A DNA stretch of 21,287 nucleotides from Chloroflexi bacterium UBA5177 (lineage in GTDB: Bacteria > Chloroflexota > UBA5177), in NCBI GenBank assembly GCA_002413265.1, contig DHWR01000174.1, positions 1,125-22,411 of the forward strand, given 5' to 3'. Position numbers and translations under genes: made by a program. Below, one piece after another: positions 17,614-21,287 of the stretch. Position 1 is the stretch's first letter. Every line of letters starts with the position of its first letter. The notes beneath the pieces are model-generated. The model worked only from the letters and a program-made list of their open reading frames with translations, was not told the origin of the DNA and did not search any database.

Positions 17614-20600
17614 ATGGCTGTACAAGTTGCTGGCGAGAAGCCGCTCGCTACGCGAGACCAACGAGTCTCGTTTGCCCGGTTCGGGGAGGTTCTTCCTCTC
17701 CCCAATCTTATTCAGATGCAGCTGGATTCCTTCCGTTGGTTCCAGCGCGAAGGCATCAGGGAGCTTTTCGACGAGATCTCTCCTATCACAGACTTTGCGG
17801 GCAAGATGTCCCTGGAGTTTATCGTCCCGGCTGAACCGTTCGGAAAGCCGAAGTATAGCGAAGCGGAGTGCCGTCTCCGCGACATGACATTTTCCGCGCC
17901 TCTCACCGTCAAGGCGCGTCTGGTCAAGAAGGTAACGGCGGAGGGGGAGCCGCTCGGAGAGATCACCGAGCAAGAAGTTTTCATGGGCGATTTCCCGCTC
18001 ATGACGGATCAAGGAACCTTCATCATCAACGGCGCCGAGCGCGTAGTAGTGAGCCAGCTCGTCCGGTCGCCTGGCGTCTACTTTACCGCCGAAGAAGATG
18101 TCGCAAGCGGAAGATTGCTGTGGGGCGCCAAGCTCATCCCGAACCGCGGTGCTTGGTTGGAATTTGAGACGAGTAACCGGAACGTTCTCACGGTCAAGGT
18201 CGATCGAAAACGAAAGATTCCGGTAACCACCCTCTTGCGCGCCGTGGGCTATGGAACCGACGAAGAGCTTCGAGAGCTGCTAGAAGAGGTCGACAAGGAC
18301 GAGGATCACTCCTACATTCAGAGCACGCTCGATCGCGATCCAACCCATACGCAGGAAGAGGGTTTGGTCGAGATGTACAAGAAGCTGCGCCCTGGTGATC
18401 CTCCCACGCTTGAAAACGCGCGCAGTCTGATCAATTCGCTGTTCTTTAATGACAGGCGTTACAGCCTGAACCGAGTTGGACGCTACAAGCTCAACAAGCG
18501 ACTCGGAGCCGGCGAGCCGACAGGTCCACAGATCCTCACCAAAGAGGATCTCGGTCGCATCGTCAAAGAAATGATTCGATCGAATGTGGACGGCGGACGT
18601 CGGGACGACATCGACCACCTCGGAAACCGGCGGGTGCGTGCTGTGGGAGAGCTCCTGCAGAACCAGTTCCGCATCGGGTTGCTGAGGATGGAGCGCGTCG
18701 TCAAAGAGCGAATGACCATCCAGGACGTCGAGTCGGCTAAGCCAAATGCGCTTATCAACATCCGTCCGGTCGTCGCGGCCATGAAGGAATTCTTCGGCGG
18801 AAGTCAGCTGTCGCAGTTTATGGACCAAACGAACCCATTGGCCGAGCTCACGCACAAGAGGCGCCTTAGCGCGCTTGGGCCCGGCGGGTTGTCGCGTGAG
18901 CGCGCAGGGTTCGACGTGCGCGACGTCCATCACTCTCACTACGGTCGTATCTGTCCCATCGAGACTCCTGAAGGGCCCAACATCGGTCTCATCGGTTCTC
19001 TGGCTACGTACGCGCGCACGAATTCCTACGGGTTCATCGAGACGCCTTACCGGCGTGTCTACAACCAGCTCCCACCGAACTCTCCTCATCTTGTTGGTCG
19101 GCTCATTCGAACCGACCTTACAGATAAGAAGGGCAAGGTTCTCGTCCCCGCTGAAACCCGAGTGGACGAAGAGGTCGCGAAAAAGATTAAGTCAGCGAAG
19201 CCGCAGTCGGTCGACGTGAAGCCGTTTGCATCGAGCGACATTCAGTATCTGACCGCGGACGAAGAAGAGACCTTCGGAATCGCGCAGGCGAACGCCCTGT
19301 TGAACGAGTACGCCGAGTTCATCGAGGAGCGGGTTTCGGTCCGCATAGGCGAGGGATTCGAAATGGAGCCACCACGACTTGTCCAGTTCATGGACGTTTC
19401 GCCGCGACAGCTGGTGAGTGTGGCAACCGCCCTCATCCCGTTTCTGGAACACGATGACGCCAACCGAGCTCTGATGGGCTCCAACATGCAGCGCCAGGCG
19501 GTGCCTCTGCTCCGCCCCGAGTCTCCGTACGTTGGAACGGGAACTGAGCGACGGGCAGCCTACGACTCGGGCCAGCTGGTGCTCTCCGATTCAGAAGGCA
19601 TCGTGAGCAGCGTGACGGGCCGCGAGATCGTCGTCACGGACGATACGGATCATGGTGCGGAGCACCGTTATCTGCTTCGCAAGTTCGTCAGATCGAACCA
19701 GGGAACGACGATCAATCAAAGGCCGATCGTCGAACGAGGGCAGCGAGTTACGCAAGGTGACGTCCTGGCCGACAGCTCGAGCACCGAGCTCGGTGAGCTT
19801 GCGCTCGGTCAGAACGTGCTCGTCGCCTTCATGTTGTGGGAGGGCGGGAACTACGAGGACGCCATCCTGATCAGCGAAGAGCTGGTCATGGCCGACAAAT
19901 TCACGTCGATCCACATGGAGAAGCACGAGGTTGATGCTCGGGACACCAAGCTTGGGCCCGAGGAGATCACGCGGGACATCCCGAACGTCGGCGAAGAGGG
20001 GCTGAAGAATCTGGACGACCGCGGGATTGTCTATCTGGGAGCCGAGGTCGAACCGGGCGACATTCTCGTCGGCAAGATCACTCCTAAAGGCGAGACCGAG
20101 CTAACGGCTGAAGAACGTCTGCTCCGTGCAATTTTCGGCGAGAAGGCTCGTGAGGTGAAGGACACTTCCCTGCGCGTGCCGCAAGGCGAGCGCGGGAAAG
20201 TGGTCGACGTAAAAGTCTTCAGTCGGGAGAACGGTGACGAACTTCAACCGGGAGTGAACCAGCTGGTGCGGGTCAGCATCGCTCAGAAGCGCAAGATTTC
20301 CGAGGGCGACAAAATAGCAGGCCGCCACGGCAACAAGGGCGTCATCTCAAAGATCGTGCCGGTCGAGGACATGCCTTTCCTCCCGGATGGCCGGCCCGTC
20401 GATATGATCCTCAACCCGCTTGGCGTGCCTTCCCGTATGAACATCGGTCAGGTCCTCGAAACCCACCTCGGGTGGGCCGCGGCGGATCTGGGCTTCAAGG
20501 TTGCGACACCTGTTTTCAACGGGGCGACGGAGGACCAGATCGTCGAAGAGCTCGCTAAGGCAAATCTTCCGGGTACCGGTAAGATGCGCCTCTACGACGG

Positions 20601-21075
20601 GCGAAGCGGCGAAGATTTCGATCAGGAGATCACGGTCGGCCAGATCTACATGCTGAAGCTGGCCCACTTGGTTGAAGACAAGATTCACGCCCGGTCCACC
20701 GGACCGTACTCGCTGGTAACCCAGCAGCCTCTGGGCGGCAAGGCGCAATTCGGAGGACAGCGGTTCGGAGAGATGGAGGTGTGGGCGCTCGAGGCGTACG
20801 GAGCCGCGCACATTCTGCAAGAGCTGCTCACCGTCAAATCCGACGACGTCATCGGCCGCGTGAAGACGTACGAAGCCATCGTCAAGGGCGAGAGCATTTT
20901 GGAGCCGGGCGTGCCCGAATCGTTCAAGGTGCTCGTCAAAGAGCTTCAAAGTCTTGCGCTGTCGGTCGAAGTGCTCAATGAAGACGAAGAAGAGGTCCAT
21001 TTCGCAGACGAAGCGGGCCTCGATCAAATCCCCAGCCTGGACGTCAACATCACAGGTTTTGAGAAGGGGGAGTAG
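17614..21075 (+). CDS. rpoB: RNA polymerase beta subunit
   Basis: This is the catalytic core subunit of RNA polymerase, complete at 1153 residues. The rifampicin region reads [20 protein letters not shown] from residue 397. Asp404, His414 and Ser419 stand where E. coli has D516, H526 and S531, so no known high-level resistance change is seen. [31 protein letters not shown] (bridge and active-site region) and the C-terminal clamp part with [17 protein letters not shown] are intact. The length is shorter than E. coli (1342), as in actinobacteria and Chloroflexota. The ATG has AAGGAG five bases upstream. It is not preceded by rplJ/rplL; the upstream neighbour is divergent pyrF. Confidence 0.99.
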   Translation: MAVQVAGEKPLATRDQRVSFARFGEVLPLPNLIQMQLDSFRWFQREGIRELFDEISPITDFAGKMSLEFIVPAEPFGKPKYSEAECRLRDMTFSAPLTVKARLVKKVTAEGEPLGEITEQEVFMGDFPLMTDQGTFIINGAERVVVSQLVRSPGVYFTAEEDVASGRLLWGAKLIPNRGAWLEFETSNRNVLTVKVDRKRKIPVTTLLRAVGYGTDEELRELLEEVDKDEDHSYIQSTLDRDPTHTQEEGLVEMYKKLRPGDPPTLENARSLINSLFFNDRRYSLNRVGRYKLNKRLGAGEPTGPQILTKEDLGRIVKEMIRSNVDGGRRDDIDHLGNRRVRAVGELLQNQFRIGLLRMERVVKERMTIQDVESAKPNALINIRPVVAAMKEFFGGSQLSQFMDQTNPLAELTHKRRLSALGPGGLSRERAGFDVRDVHHSHYGRICPIETPEGPNIGLIGSLATYARTNSYGFIETPYRRVYNQLPPNSPHLVGRLIRTDLTDKKGKVLVPAETRVDEEVAKKIKSAKPQSVDVKPFASSDIQYLTADEEETFGIAQANALLNEYAEFIEERVSVRIGEGFEMEPPRLVQFMDVSPRQLVSVATALIPFLEHDDANRALMGSNMQRQAVPLLRPESPYVGTGTERRAAYDSGQLVLSDSEGIVSSVTGREIVVTDDTDHGAEHRYLLRKFVRSNQGTTINQRPIVERGQRVTQGDVLADSSSTELGELALGQNVLVAFMLWEGGNYEDAILISEELVMADKFTSIHMEKHEVDARDTKLGPEEITRDIPNVGEEGLKNLDDRGIVYLGAEVEPGDILVGKITPKGETELTAEERLLRAIFGEKAREVKDTSLRVPQGERGKVVDVKVFSRENGDELQPGVNQLVRVSIAQKRKISEGDKIAGRHGNKGVISKIVPVEDMPFLPDGRPVDMILNPLGVPSRMNIGQVLETHLGWAAADLGFKVATPVFNGATEDQIVEELAKANLPGTGKMRLYDGRSGEDFDQEITVGQIYMLKLAHLVEDKIHARSTGPYSLVTQQPLGGKAQFGGQRFGEMEVWALEAYGAAHILQELLTVKSDDVIGRVKTYEAIVKGESILEPGVPESFKVLVKELQSLALSVEVLNEDEEEVHFADEAGLDQIPSLDVNITGFEKGE

Positions 21076-21287
<212 letters not shown>

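Noticed and set aside
18793..18876. Rifampicin-resistance changes in rpoB
   Set aside because: The key Asp, His and Ser of the resistance region are all wild type; only a Thr for Asn at the E. coli 518 position differs, and that may be lineage variation.

Overview
This is a gene-dense chromosomal stretch of a bacterium with moderately high G+C content. It carries housekeeping loci: a complete F1Fo-ATP synthase operon, mreB, rplS-rnhB-yraN, pyrF, rpoB and the start of rpoC. I see no phage, transposon, tRNA, rRNA or CRISPR array. The MreB N-terminus, a DUF951 protein paired with pyrF, two b-type ATP synthase subunits and an rpoB not preceded by rplJL together suggest a Chloroflexota- or Dormibacterota-like member of the Terrabacteria. 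That placement is inference; a 16S or marker-gene search would settle it. Many starts are non-ATG (TTG, GTG and probably one CTG).

Layout. 1-972 (minus) is a nucleotide-sugar dehydrogenase cut by the window edge. Divergent to it, 1206-5297 is a very large secreted enzyme that joins a GH35 beta-galactosidase module, beta-sandwich domains and a C-terminal GH5 module, each with its own catalytic glutamates. It converges, with only 3 bases between stops, on the minus-strand group rplS-rnhB-yraN (6719 down to 5301). 6720-7168 is mostly non-coding: it holds an rplS leader hairpin, a weak 45-codon membrane ORF and the putative ATP synthase promoter with a 12-bp palindrome.

7169-14862 is the ATP synthase operon: AtpZ-like, AtpI-like, a, c, b-type 1, b-type 2, delta, alpha, gamma, beta, epsilon. 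Many junctions overlap by 1-4 bases, and a GC-rich hairpin precedes beta. mreB follows at once and appears to use a CTG start placed behind a Shine-Dalgarno sequence buried in the end of atpC. A 108-residue protein of unknown function follows. Its stop codon lies inside the first unit of a three-copy ~30-bp tandem repeat that fills the space to the convergent DUF951-pyrF pair.

pyrF and rpoB diverge from a 195-base spacer with a good sigma70-type promoter for rpoB and a 10-bp leader hairpin. rpoB is complete; rpoC begins with TTG at 21154 and runs off the end.

The strongest candidates for something unusual are the GH35-GH5 fusion, the CTG start coupling mreB to the ATP synthase operon, the palindrome in the atp promoter, the stop-codon-spanning tandem repeat, and the orphan protein beside it. 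I found no clear new multi-gene system.
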